Part shown: one piece after another, positions 16,333 to 24,867 of the stretch | Layout: each line of letters begins with the position of its first letter | Position numbering within the stretch: the first letter of the stretch is position 1 | NCBI GenBank assembly: GCA_049644325.1 | Contig: JBARRR010000077.1 | Span: 1 to 25,216 of the forward strand | Source of the DNA: DASZHA01 sp049644325 | Lineage (GTDB): Bacteria; Chloroflexota; Dormibacteria; DASZGP01 | Direction: 5' to 3' | Length of the DNA stretch: 25,216 bases | Notes under the pieces: generated by a model | Databases searched by the model: none | The model's input: only the letters and a program-made list of their open reading frames with translations | What the model was told of the DNA's origin: nothing | Translations under genes and position numbers: made by a program

Positions 16333-16428
16333 GGCGCCACGGCGGTGTCCCAAGGCGGCATGACCCTGTGACGTAAATAGTTGTTAACCGGGGCGAATCG
16401 GCGGTTAGGCGCCCCTACCATTGAGCGT
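16333..16428 (+). promoter_or_regulatory. plsY to Cys-repeat gene spacer with AT-rich element
   Basis: This 96-base spacer contains GTAAATAGTTGTTAAC (16373-16388), which holds two half-site-like units (GTAAA and GTTAA) about ten bases apart. TAAATAGT and TGTTAA also occur in the spacer before the PBP gene. TACCAT (16416-16421) is a possible weak -10 box 7 bases before the GTG start and would give a nearly leaderless message. No terminator is apparent for the plsY transcript. Confidence 0.4.
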
Positions 16429-17145
16429 GTGGAACTCAGTTCTCGGGCTCATCGCATTGCCTTCGGACGTCGCTTGAGGCTGCGCTGGCGCCGACAGCGG
16501 GCTTACCTGGCGCTGCTGGTGCTGCCGCTATTGGCCGTCCTGGCCATGCCCGCGCCCGTGGCGCAGGCGCAGACACCGGCGGCCAAGGCCGCCGCCAGCC
16601 CCAGCCCATCGGGCCTATGCCTGCTGGGCGTACTGCTGTGTGGCCAGAACATCATCCAGAACCCCGCGCCGTGCCTCGCCGGCCTGCTCTGCAGCCCCGC
16701 GCCGCTGCCCTCCGCGTGTGTTGGCGGCTTGCTGCTCTGTGGCGGCGGTGTACTGAGCAACCCGTTGGCGGCGTCCCCGCCACCCAACCCCCTCCCGGGC
16801 CCCGCCGGCTCTGGTGGCGGCGGCACCAACCCCAACACCAGCACCGGGTCCACCAGTGTCGGCAACGCCAACACATTAGCGGCGGTGCCAGCCGTGGGCG
16901 CGGCGCCGCTGCCGGCTCCTCCCGGCGTCGGCCTGGTCCTACCCGCGCCGGCCTCGCCGTCGACCGCGGGCCTCAACCCCGATCCGCTGGCGGTGCTCCT
17001 CTCGCTGTCGATCCGGGACGGCCTTTCTGTGAGCAGCTTGAGCACCTGGCCCTGGCTCGCCGGGATCCAGGTGGCGCTCCTCCTCGGCCTCTTGGCGATG
17101 GCCTGCTCCCGACAACTGACAGCGGCATCTAAGCCCGCGAGCTGA
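16429..17145 (+). CDS. unrecognised secreted/anchored protein with three Cys-pair repeats
   Basis: I do not recognise this family. The GTG at 16429 gives 238 residues; a TTG at 16381 is possible but lies inside the AT-rich element. A basic start (RRLRLRWRRQR) and a hydrophobic run (about 26-46) end in PVAQAQ, a signal-peptidase-like site after Ala47. Three short hydrophobic repeats follow, each with a Cys pair: C64/C71 (CLLGVLLCG), C82/C88 (CLAGLLCS) and C97/C104 (CVGGLLLCG). The pairs are separated by Asn/Pro-containing linkers. A Pro/Gly/Ser/Thr/Ala-rich region (about 115-185) leads to a C-terminal helix (about 207-226). The layout is a signal, a Cys-rich head, a flexible stalk and a membrane anchor. 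Its TGA overlaps the ATG of the histidine kinase by one base, so the two are probably co-translated and may act together. No function is assigned. Confidence 0.8.
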   Translation: MELSSRAHRIAFGRRLRLRWRRQRAYLALLVLPLLAVLAMPAPVAQAQTPAAKAAASPSPSGLCLLGVLLCGQNIIQNPAPCLAGLLCSPAPLPSACVGGLLLCGGGVLSNPLAASPPPNPLPGPAGSGGGGTNPNTSTGSTSVGNANTLAAVPAVGAAPLPAPPGVGLVLPAPASPSTAGLNPDPLAVLLSLSIRDGLSVSSLSTWPWLAGIQVALLLGLLAMACSRQLTAASKPAS

Positions 17146-19436
17146 TGCTCGCGCGGCTCCGTGGCTCCTTCGCCGCCAAGTTGGTGGCGCTGGAGGTCGG
17201 CACCATCCTGGTCGTCTCCATCTCGCTGGCGGCGCTGCTGGTGAGCGCTCGGCTGATTCAGACCAGGGAGCTGGAGCAGAACGTCTCCGGCAAGGCGGTC
17301 GAGGCTTTCGGGCGCGACCTTGACACCGCCGGCTCAGGCACCGCGTCGCTGAGCCAGCGAATGGCCGACTTCGCGCCCCTCGCCGCAGAGTACGGAAGCG
17401 CCGACCACCTGCGGCTGGAGGCGCTGCTGGCGGCGGAGGCCGCCACCCTGCCGGCTGGTGAGTCCCTGGTGGCGCTGGACAACACTGGCCGCGTGGTCGT
17501 TGCCCGGCACGGGGGAGACCAGGCCCAGGGCGCGGTACCCGACCCCAGTCGCTGGAACGCCCTGCCGCTCGCGGGACTGATCAGCGCCGGCAAGCCGCAG
17601 CCAAAGGGCTACCTCGAGCTGGCCGGCGGGGCGCTGGAGCTCGACGGCATGTCGCCGGTGCGCCTTAACGGGGCGGTGGTCGGCTACATCCTCGACACCA
17701 TCGACGTCGGCACTCTTCTCAAGCGCATCGTGCCATCGGGCAGTGGCCTGCAGTACAGCCTCTTCTTTGACGGCAAACGCACAACCACCACGCTCGATGC
17801 CTCACTCCTGGGCCAGGCAGTGCCCGACGGGCTGGGTGGCAGCAGCAGCTGCGGCAGCTTTGGCACCTACCAGCTGGCCGGCAAGACCTACGCCGGCTGC
17901 TATGCCACGGTCGCACAGAACGACCGCGTCCAGGTGGCGGCCGACGTCGACGATTCGGTCTTCGCCAGCCAGCGCCTCAACGACGCGCTCGTGGTTCTCT
18001 TCGCCACCACCGTGCTGGCAACGGTGCTGATCGTGCTCGCGGTCCTCTTCGCCCGGCGCTATGCCGTCCGGCCGCTTACCGCCCTGGCCCAGGCGTCAGC
18101 CCGGCTGGGAGCGGGCGACTACGACACCAGCGTTGACGTTAGCTCGCGGGACGACTTCGGCCGCCTGGCGGACACCTTCAACACCATGGCCGGGCGGATC
18201 CGGGAGAACACCCTCGACCTCGAGCAGGAGCGCGCCCGACTCGATGCCGCGATTACCAGCCTCAGTGCCGTCTCCCGGGCGCTGACCACCACCACCGCCG
18301 GCAAGAGGGCGCTACGCGAGGCGGTCCTCGATGCAATGGAGGAGATCACGGGCGCGGGCGTGTTGGCGATGTTCGAGGGCGCCAGCCGTGCCCGGCCCAC
18401 GGCGGTGCGTGGCATCACGGCAGCGGTGGCGCGGGCGATGTATAGCGAGGCCGGAGGCGAGGCGGTCACCGCTGGCGGCCAGGCGCGGGTTGTGCGGCTC
18501 CCCGGGCCCGACCGGTACCGCGGCTGGCAGGCGCTGGTGGTGCCCATGGTTTACCAGGAGCGCCCCATCGGCGCGCTGGCGGCGATCGCCGAGGAGTCAT
18601 TGGAGAAGGTCGACGCCGCCTCGCTTACGGTGCTCGCCAGCCAGGCCACGGTGGCGCTGCAGAACAGCGACCTGTTCGATCGGGAGCGTCAGACCGTCGT
18701 CCGTCTGCAGGAGCTGGACTCCATGAAGTCGGACTTCTTGGCCACGATCCAGCACGAGCTGCGCACACCGCTGACGGCGATCATGGGCATGACCGACTTG
18801 CTGGAGATGGCCTGGGCCAGCTGGAGCGACGCGCAGAAGCTGGACGCGGTCAACGACGTCCAGCTCGCCGCCAAGAGCCTCTTCGAGCTGGTTGAGACCA
18901 TCCTCGACTACTCCCTGATCGAGTCCAACCGGGTCACCCTCCACCTGAGCGCGGTTGACCCGCGCGAGGCCGCCAAGACCGCGCTGGAGGAGCTCGGTCC
19001 GCTGATCAAGCGTCAGAAGGCCAACGTCCGCATCAAAGTGCCGCGGGATGTGCGTGTCCAGGCCGACCAGCGGCGTCTAACCCAGGTGTTCAAAGCGCTG
19101 ATTGACAATGCCGTCAAGTTCAGTCCCGAGGGCGCCAGGGTCGATGTCAGCGCGGAGCGGCAGAACGGCAGTGTCCAGCTCAAGGTGACGGACCGCGGGA
19201 TCGGGATCGACGAGGAGAACAGGGCCCGCATCTTCGAGCGCTTCTACCAGGTCGACAACACCGCGACCCGCCGCTACGGCGGTACCGGGATGGGCCTGGC
19301 GCTGGTCTCAAAGCTGGTTGAAATGCACCACGGCAACGTCGCTGTCGAGAGCCGCCCGGGCAAGGGCTCGACCTTCACGGTGGTGCTGCCGGCGGTCGCG
19401 CCGAACGGCGCCAACGGCCGGCGGAAGGGGCGTTAG
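17145..19436 (+). CDS. membrane sensor histidine kinase (HAMP-GAF-HisKA-HATPase)
   Basis: Two-component sensor of 763 residues. Helix 1 (about 13-35) and helix 2 (about 280-303) enclose an extracytoplasmic sensing domain of about 245 residues. That domain contains two cysteines, Cys236 and Cys252, near its C-terminal end. A HAMP domain (about 304-356, RRYAVRPLTALAQASARLG) and a coiled-coil linker follow. A GAF-like domain (about 370-520) is next, then the HisKA domain with His537 in ATIQHELRTPLTAIMGM. The ATPase domain has Asn655 (ALIDNAVKFSPEG), the G1 box at Asp683 (DRGIGIDEENRARIFERFYQ) and the G2 box GGTGMGLALVSKL. All catalytic motifs are intact. The start is ATG at 17145, overlapping the upstream Cys-repeat gene. 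No response regulator is adjacent, so its partner must lie elsewhere. Confidence 0.93.
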   Translation: MLARLRGSFAAKLVALEVGTILVVSISLAALLVSARLIQTRELEQNVSGKAVEAFGRDLDTAGSGTASLSQRMADFAPLAAEYGSADHLRLEALLAAEAATLPAGESLVALDNTGRVVVARHGGDQAQGAVPDPSRWNALPLAGLISAGKPQPKGYLELAGGALELDGMSPVRLNGAVVGYILDTIDVGTLLKRIVPSGSGLQYSLFFDGKRTTTTLDASLLGQAVPDGLGGSSSCGSFGTYQLAGKTYAGCYATVAQNDRVQVAADVDDSVFASQRLNDALVVLFATTVLATVLIVLAVLFARRYAVRPLTALAQASARLGAGDYDTSVDVSSRDDFGRLADTFNTMAGRIRENTLDLEQERARLDAAITSLSAVSRALTTTTAGKRALREAVLDAMEEITGAGVLAMFEGASRARPTAVRGITAAVARAMYSEAGGEAVTAGGQARVVRLPGPDRYRGWQALVVPMVYQERPIGALAAIAEESLEKVDAASLTVLASQATVALQNSDLFDRERQTVVRLQELDSMKSDFLATIQHELRTPLTAIMGMTDLLEMAWASWSDAQKLDAVNDVQLAAKSLFELVETILDYSLIESNRVTLHLSAVDPREAAKTALEELGPLIKRQKANVRIKVPRDVRVQADQRRLTQVFKALIDNAVKFSPEGARVDVSAERQNGSVQLKVTDRGIGIDEENRARIFERFYQVDNTATRRYGGTGMGLALVSKLVEMHHGNVAVESRPGKGSTFTVVLPAVAPNGANGRRKGR

Positions 19437-19452
19437 GCGGGCACCACCGGCA

Positions 19453-19458
19453 TATAAT
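19453..19458 (+). promoter_or_regulatory. -10 box (TATAAT) of the SRP RNA gene
   Basis: A perfect TATAAT stands 7 bases before the first base of the SRP RNA terminal helix (19466), just the right distance for the transcription start. The sequence around it (catataatcggcc) closely matches the nuoA box. No good -35 hexamer is seen in the 3' end of the kinase gene. Confidence 0.7.
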
Positions 19459-19465
19459 CGGCCTT

Positions 19466-19733
19466 GGTCGCGCTAGATGGGGAGTCAGCGGTGCCCTGTA
19501 CCCGCAATCCGCTATAGCGGGGTCGAACTCCCTTCTGAGGGCTCGGGAACCAGGGTGGTCCCGGGTGAAGGCGTCGAAGGTCGGACCCTGCGCAGCCCGA
19601 AACTCATGAACCCCGTCAGGTCCGGAAGGAAGCAGCGGTAAGTGGGCGATGGGGGTGCCGCAGACAGTTCGGCCGGAGCCTTCACTTCGGCAAGACGCCT
19701 TGGGGCTCTGGGATCGAAGAAGGGTGCGCGACC
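19466..19733 (+). ncRNA. ffs: signal recognition particle RNA, large bacterial type
   Basis: SRP RNA binds Ffh and targets membrane-protein ribosomes. The universal domain is clear: GTCAGGTCCGGAAGGAAGC (19615-19633), with a GGAA tetraloop (19624-19627) and the AGCAG bulge after it. The 5' part, GGGGAGTCAGCGGTGCCCTG and the following CGCTATAGCGGGG, is the Alu-type domain of large (about 270-base) bacterial SRP RNAs. The ends are set by a perfect 8-bp terminal helix, GGTCGCGC (19466-19473) with GCGCGACC (19726-19733). The 268-base length fits. dnaX starts 31 bases downstream and no T-run terminator intervenes, so read-through into dnaX is possible. Confidence 0.93.
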
Positions 19734-19764
19734 ACTTCACATCCGCCTGCCGTAATCGAGGAAG

Positions 19765-21693
19765 TTGACCGCTCTCTACTCCGTCTACCGCTCCCAGCGA
19801 TTCGAGGACCTCGTCGGCCAGGAGGCGGCGGCGCGAACGCTCAAGAACGCGCTGGTGTCGGGCCGCGTGGCGCATGCCTACCTTTTCACCGGCATCCGCG
19901 GTACGGGTAAGACGAGCACGGCGCGGATCCTGGCCAAGGCTGTGAACTGCCTCAATCCCAAAGATGGCGAGCCCTGCAATGAGTGCACATCCTGCGTGGC
20001 CATCACCGAGGGGTCGGCCACCGACCTGATCGAGATCGATGCCGCCAGCAACCGCGGCGTCGACGAGATCCGCGACCTCCGTGAGAAGGCCAAGTACCTC
20101 CCGGCGCAGCTGAAGCGCAAGGTCTACATCATCGACGAGGCCCACCAGCTCACCCCCGAGGCCTTTAACGCACTGCTCAAGACGCTCGAGGAGCCGCCCG
20201 AGCACGTCCTCTTCATCCTCTGCACCACCGAGGCGCACAAGCTGCCCGCAACCATCATCTCCCGCTGCCAGCGCTTCGACTTCCGGCGCATCGACGAGGC
20301 CGACATCGCCGGGCGGCTGCAGCAGATCGTGACGGGGGAGGGGTTGGTGGCCGCCGATGACGGCCTGGCGCTGATCGCGACAATGGCCCACGGCAGCATG
20401 CGCGACGCCATCACCATGTTGGACCAGATGGCCAGTGCCGGCGCCGCGTCCATCGACGCCGAGGCGGTGCGGCAGCACCTCGGGCTGGTCTCTGCTCCCG
20501 AGCTGGCGGCGCTGCTGGCTGGGGCGGCCCGTGGCGATGCCGCCTTCGTCCTGCGCGAGATCGAGCGGCAGGCGCAGCGCGGGGCCGACCTCCGCCAGCT
20601 GGCCAACGGCCTCGCGGAGATGGCCCGCAAGGCGGTGCTGATCAGCCTCGGCGCGGCTAATGCCGACGAGCTCGGCCTCGACCCGGCCAGCGGCGCCGAC
20701 CTGACCGCCGCGGTTGGCGCTGCCGGCCGCGAGTTCGCCGCCGCGGCGTTCGAAGCGGCGCTGGCGGCTAGCACCGAGATGAAGCAGACGCACGACCCGC
20801 GGCTGCTGCTGGAGCTCTTGCTTCTGCGCCTGGCCTCGGGGCGCGACGAGGCCCCACCTGGGGCGACGGAACCGGCGGGAGCGGGGGCGTCGGCGGGCGC
20901 GCCGGCTGCGGCGGGGTCTGGGGCCTCGGATCGGGCCGGCAGTGCTAGGGCGAGTCAGGCAAAGGCCGACGGCGACACGGCGACCGACCGGGGGAAGCCG
21001 GCTTCCGCCGGCGAGGACGAGGCCGATCGGGTCGAGGGCCAGGCCGATGCGGTTGCGGCAGCCGTGGCCGGCGAGGCTGGGGCCGACGGCCCCAGCAGCG
21101 AAGCCTCGGTCGTGGATCCCCCGGCCGGCGACATGGAGGTCGCGGATGGTGGGCCGGCGGGGGTGGTCGACACGCCCGCGGGGCCGCCGATCGCGCCCGA
21201 GGTCCTCGAGGACATCGTCAGAGCGTGGCCGCGCCTGTTCGACGCCTTCAAAGGCACCGGTCCGGGTGTCCGGGTGCGGGCGCTGCTGAAGGAGGCCGGT
21301 CCCCTGGACCTCGCCGGCGACATGCTGACGATCGGCTTTCCCTACGCCATATTCAGCGAGAAGGCCCAGGAACCGTTGAACCGGCAGGAGCTGGAGCGCG
21401 CCCTCAGTGAGGTGTACGGCCAGGCCTTTCGCCTCACTTTCCAGACGGTCAGCGCCGAGCGCCTGCGCGGGACGCCGCCTGCCGCCCATCCCGTGGCGGG
21501 CTCGGCGTCGCCCGGCGCCGGGGCGTCGCCGCCCGTCGCGGGACCCGATGGCGCGCCCGCCTCCAGCGACTTGCCGCCTGCCGGCTCGCCGGGGGAGGGG
21601 AGCGGAGAGGGTGTCGTCCAGGCTGCCCAGAAGATCCTTGGCGCGCGCATCACCGATGTCCGCTCGCGGCGTCCGGGCGAGGCCGGGACTTAG
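19765..21693 (+). CDS. dnaX: DNA polymerase III subunit gamma/tau
   Basis: Clamp-loader ATPase that opens the sliding clamp and links polymerase cores. The TTG at 19765 follows GAGGAAG and starts the expected N-terminus (TALYSVYRSQRFEDLVGQE); the length is 642 residues. Walker A is GIRGTGKTS (about 43-51) and Walker B is VYIIDEAHQ (Asp124-Glu125). The zinc site has Cys62, Cys71, Cys74 and Cys77. The SRC sensor motif is at 166-168. The collar domain ends near residue 362. Residues of about 365-460 are a Gly/Ala/Asp/Glu/Pro-rich linker, followed by a more ordered tail domain (about 470-570) and a second low-complexity stretch. There is no A-rich slippery sequence, so gamma made by frameshifting is not supported. 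ybaB and recR follow in the usual order. Confidence 0.95.
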   Translation: MTALYSVYRSQRFEDLVGQEAAARTLKNALVSGRVAHAYLFTGIRGTGKTSTARILAKAVNCLNPKDGEPCNECTSCVAITEGSATDLIEIDAASNRGVDEIRDLREKAKYLPAQLKRKVYIIDEAHQLTPEAFNALLKTLEEPPEHVLFILCTTEAHKLPATIISRCQRFDFRRIDEADIAGRLQQIVTGEGLVAADDGLALIATMAHGSMRDAITMLDQMASAGAASIDAEAVRQHLGLVSAPELAALLAGAARGDAAFVLREIERQAQRGADLRQLANGLAEMARKAVLISLGAANADELGLDPASGADLTAAVGAAGREFAAAAFEAALAASTEMKQTHDPRLLLELLLLRLASGRDEAPPGATEPAGAGASAGAPAAAGSGASDRAGSARASQAKADGDTATDRGKPASAGEDEADRVEGQADAVAAAVAGEAGADGPSSEASVVDPPAGDMEVADGGPAGVVDTPAGPPIAPEVLEDIVRAWPRLFDAFKGTGPGVRVRALLKEAGPLDLAGDMLTIGFPYAIFSEKAQEPLNRQELERALSEVYGQAFRLTFQTVSAERLRGTPPAAHPVAGSASPGAGASPPVAGPDGAPASSDLPPAGSPGEGSGEGVVQAAQKILGARITDVRSRRPGEAGT

Positions 21694-21719
21694 GAGGTAC
21701 GGGCTCGCGAGGGCTCGGC

Positions 21720-21725
21720 TAGAAT
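21720..21725 (+). promoter_or_regulatory. possible -10 box (TAGAAT) of a leaderless ybaB transcript
   Basis: TAGAAT lies 6 bases before the ybaB ATG at 21732, so transcription would begin at or next to the start codon. It is followed by CGGCC, as at the SRP RNA box. An AGGAGG at 21692-21697, straddling the dnaX stop, is 34 bases from the ATG, too far to serve it directly. Confidence 0.4.
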
Positions 21726-21731
21726 CGGCCG

Positions 21732-22046
21732 ATGGCTGGGAACATGAAGATGATGAAGCAGCTCCAGGAAATGCAGAACAAGATGCAGCAGATCCAGGAC
21801 GAGCTGGAGCACAAGGAGGTCCTCGGTACCGCCGGTGGCGGCGTCGTCAAGGTGCGGGCCAACGGCCACCAGAAGTTACTCGGCATCGAGATCGACAAGG
21901 AGGCCGTCGACCCCCAGGACGTCGAGCTGCTCCAGGACATGGTCCTCGCCGCCGTCAACGAGGCGCTGGACCGCTCCCGCGACCTCGCCGCCCAGGAGCT
22001 GGGAGCGTTGACCGCCGGATTGGGGTTGCCACCAGGCCTGGTCTGA
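21732..22046 (+). CDS. ybaB: YbaB/EbfC family nucleoid-associated protein
   Basis: Small dimeric DNA-binding protein of the YbaB/EbfC family, usually encoded between dnaX and recR as here. The ATG at 21732 gives 104 residues, the normal length. The N-terminus (MKMMKQLQEMQNKMQQIQDE) is a Met/Gln-rich helix. It is followed by the family core TAGGGVVKVRANGHQKLLGI and a C-terminal helix (VELLQDMVLAAVNEALDRS). The family is linked to nucleoid binding and recombination repair; its exact role here is not shown by the sequence. No ribosome site stands at the expected distance, consistent with leaderless translation or coupling to dnaX. Confidence 0.94.
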   Translation: MAGNMKMMKQLQEMQNKMQQIQDELEHKEVLGTAGGGVVKVRANGHQKLLGIEIDKEAVDPQDVELLQDMVLAAVNEALDRSRDLAAQELGALTAGLGLPPGLV

Positions 22047-22062
22047 CGCCCGGCGTCGCCAA

Positions 22063-22668
22063 TTGGAAATCCTCCCCCCGGCCCTGACCGCGGTCATTGA
22101 AGAGCTGGAGCGCCTGCCCGGCATTGGGCCCAAGAGCGCCCACCGCCTGGCCTTTCACCTACTGCGCACGCAACGGACCTCCGTTGACCGCCTGGCGGTG
22201 GCGCTGGGCCAGCTGCGCGAGGGCGTCGGGTTTTGCGAGACCTGTGCCTTCATCTCAGCCGGGCCTCAGTGCCCGATCTGCGCCGACCCACGCCGGGACG
22301 ACAGCATCATCTGCGTCGTCGAGGAGCCGACCGACGTGATCGCGATCGAGCGGACTGGCGAGTTCCGCGGCCGTTACCACGTCCTCCTCGGCGTGATCTC
22401 GCCGGTTGATGGGATTGGGCCCAGCGAGATCCGGGTGGAGGAGTTGCTCCACCGGCTCCGCCGGGGCGGAGTGGAGGAGGTGATCCTGGCCACCGACGTG
22501 GATGTCGAAGGCGAGGCGACCTCGGCTTTCCTGGCCGAAGCCATCGCCGGCGTTGACGGCGAGATCCGGACCAGCCGCCTGGCTCGGGGCCTGCCAATGG
22601 GTGGGGAGCTCGAGTACGCGGATGAGCTGACCATCGCCCGCGCTCTCAGCGGCCGCCGCCCCGTCTGA
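22063..22668 (+). CDS. recR: recombination protein RecR
   Basis: RecR works with RecO and RecF to load RecA on gapped DNA. The TTG at 22063 gives 201 residues, the family length, and begins 16 bases after ybaB. No ATG or GTG alternative gives the conserved N-terminus (LIxELxxLPGIGPKSAxRLA). The helix-hairpin-helix is RLPGIGPKSAHRLAFHLL (about 17-34). The zinc finger uses Cys58, Cys61, Cys70 and Cys73 (CETCAFISAGPQCPIC). The Toprim domain begins at IICVVEEPTDVIAIE and contains DVDVEGEATSAFLAE. The C-terminal RLARGLPMGGELEYADELT is typical. No clear ribosome site is visible. The stop is about 65 bases before the rRNA promoter. Confidence 0.95.
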   Translation: MEILPPALTAVIEELERLPGIGPKSAHRLAFHLLRTQRTSVDRLAVALGQLREGVGFCETCAFISAGPQCPICADPRRDDSIICVVEEPTDVIAIERTGEFRGRYHVLLGVISPVDGIGPSEIRVEELLHRLRRGGVEEVILATDVDVEGEATSAFLAEAIAGVDGEIRTSRLARGLPMGGELEYADELTIARALSGRRPV

Positions 22669-22731
22669 CCCCCCGCGGCGAGCCCATCTGAGCCGTCGCT
22701 CGGCAAATTCAGCCGGAACTCGGGATCCCGG

Positions 22732-22760
22732 TTGCCCAACCGGTGAGCGGGGTATACAAT
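22732..22760 (+). promoter_or_regulatory. rRNA operon promoter (TTGCCC, 17 bp, TACAAT)
   Basis: The -35 TTGCCC (22732-22737) and -10 TACAAT (22755-22760) are separated by the ideal 17 bases, upstream of the 16S gene. A perfect inverted repeat, CCGGTT-GCCC-AACCGG (22728-22743), is centred on the -35 box and could bind a regulator. Transcription should begin near 22767. Confidence 0.7.
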
Positions 22761-23067
22761 CAGAGGTCGCTCGCGAGGGTTTCGGCCTGGTCCGAGCACC
22801 CAATTCGCCTGGCGGTCGAATGCGCCCTCGGGCCGTCCGACCGGGTCGGCGGGCACCTTAAAAATTGAAGAGTGAAGAGACTGATCCGCCAGGGATCGCC
22901 CCGACGATGCTCGCATCCGAGGGGATCACGATCTGAGCGGATCCTTCCTGGCGCCACCTGCGCCAGGAGGAAACGAAACCAGGCCCCAAACCCGCGGTGG
23001 GTGAGGGGCAAAGCCAGACCGTTAATGACATGAACCGACGACTCTTGTAGTCATCGGCTGAAAGTTT
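22761..23067 (+). other. rRNA operon leader (pre-16S 5' region)
   Basis: About 300 non-coding bases between the promoter and 16S. They hold the 5' arm of the pre-16S processing stem (22864-22885) and a strong hairpin (22946-22968) with arms CCTGGCGC and GCGCCAGG and loop CACCT. A second hairpin (23035-23057) has 9 positions and one C-A mismatch. A run of seven T (about 23065-23071) sits at the start of the mature 16S. I found no protein-like reading frame. Confidence 0.7.
22864..22885 (+). other. 5' arm of pre-16S processing stem
   Basis: These 22 bases pair without interruption with 24846-24867 (19 Watson-Crick pairs and three G-U pairs), enclosing the 16S sequence. This is the arrangement cut by RNase III in other bacteria. 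Confidence 0.8.
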
Positions 23068-24574
<1,507 letters not shown>

Positions 24575-24674
24575 AAGGAGCCTCGACCAACGTTTCCAGG
24601 ACGCGCCTTGCGTGCGATGGAAATTGCGGAAGGGGAATCCGTCAACTCAAGTCAGATGCAACGCGCGTTGAAAG

Positions 24675-24721
24675 CGGCCAAGAGTAGCCAGCTCGCCTCG
24701 GTGAGCCGGCCAAGAGTAACC
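24675..24721 (+). repeat. 15-bp direct repeat in the 16S-tRNA spacer
   Basis: CGGCCAAGAGTAGCC (24675-24689) and CGGCCAAGAGTAACC (24707-24721) differ by one base. A small hairpin lies between them. Confidence 0.8.
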
Positions 24722-24845
24722 GTCGATTAGGCGTCGTGGTCTTCACCTCGGTGGAGGAGGCTGGCCGGTGGCAGTGAAAACCTGCAACACAACAATTTCT
24801 GGCTGGTATGGCCGGGCCCGGCAACGGGGAGCGTCTCACGGCGCT

Positions 24846-24867
24846 GTCAGTTTCTTCACTCTTCAGT
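24846..24867 (+). other. 3' arm of pre-16S processing stem
   Basis: Complementary to the leader at 22864-22885 over 22 consecutive positions, about 270 bases after the 16S 3' end and about 57 bases before tRNA-Ile. Confidence 0.8.

Noticed and set aside
19375..21489. A 704-codon open frame on the - strand opposite dnaX
   Set aside because: It lies wholly opposite the clear dnaX gene, has no recognisable domain, and is the kind of shadow frame common in GC-rich DNA.
19765..21693. Programmed frameshift in dnaX to make gamma
   Set aside because: No A-rich slippery heptamer is present in this GC-rich gene.
22648..22690. GC-rich inverted repeat after recR as an intrinsic terminator
   Set aside because: The arms (CGCCGC and GCGGCG) are short, the loop is long and no T-run follows.
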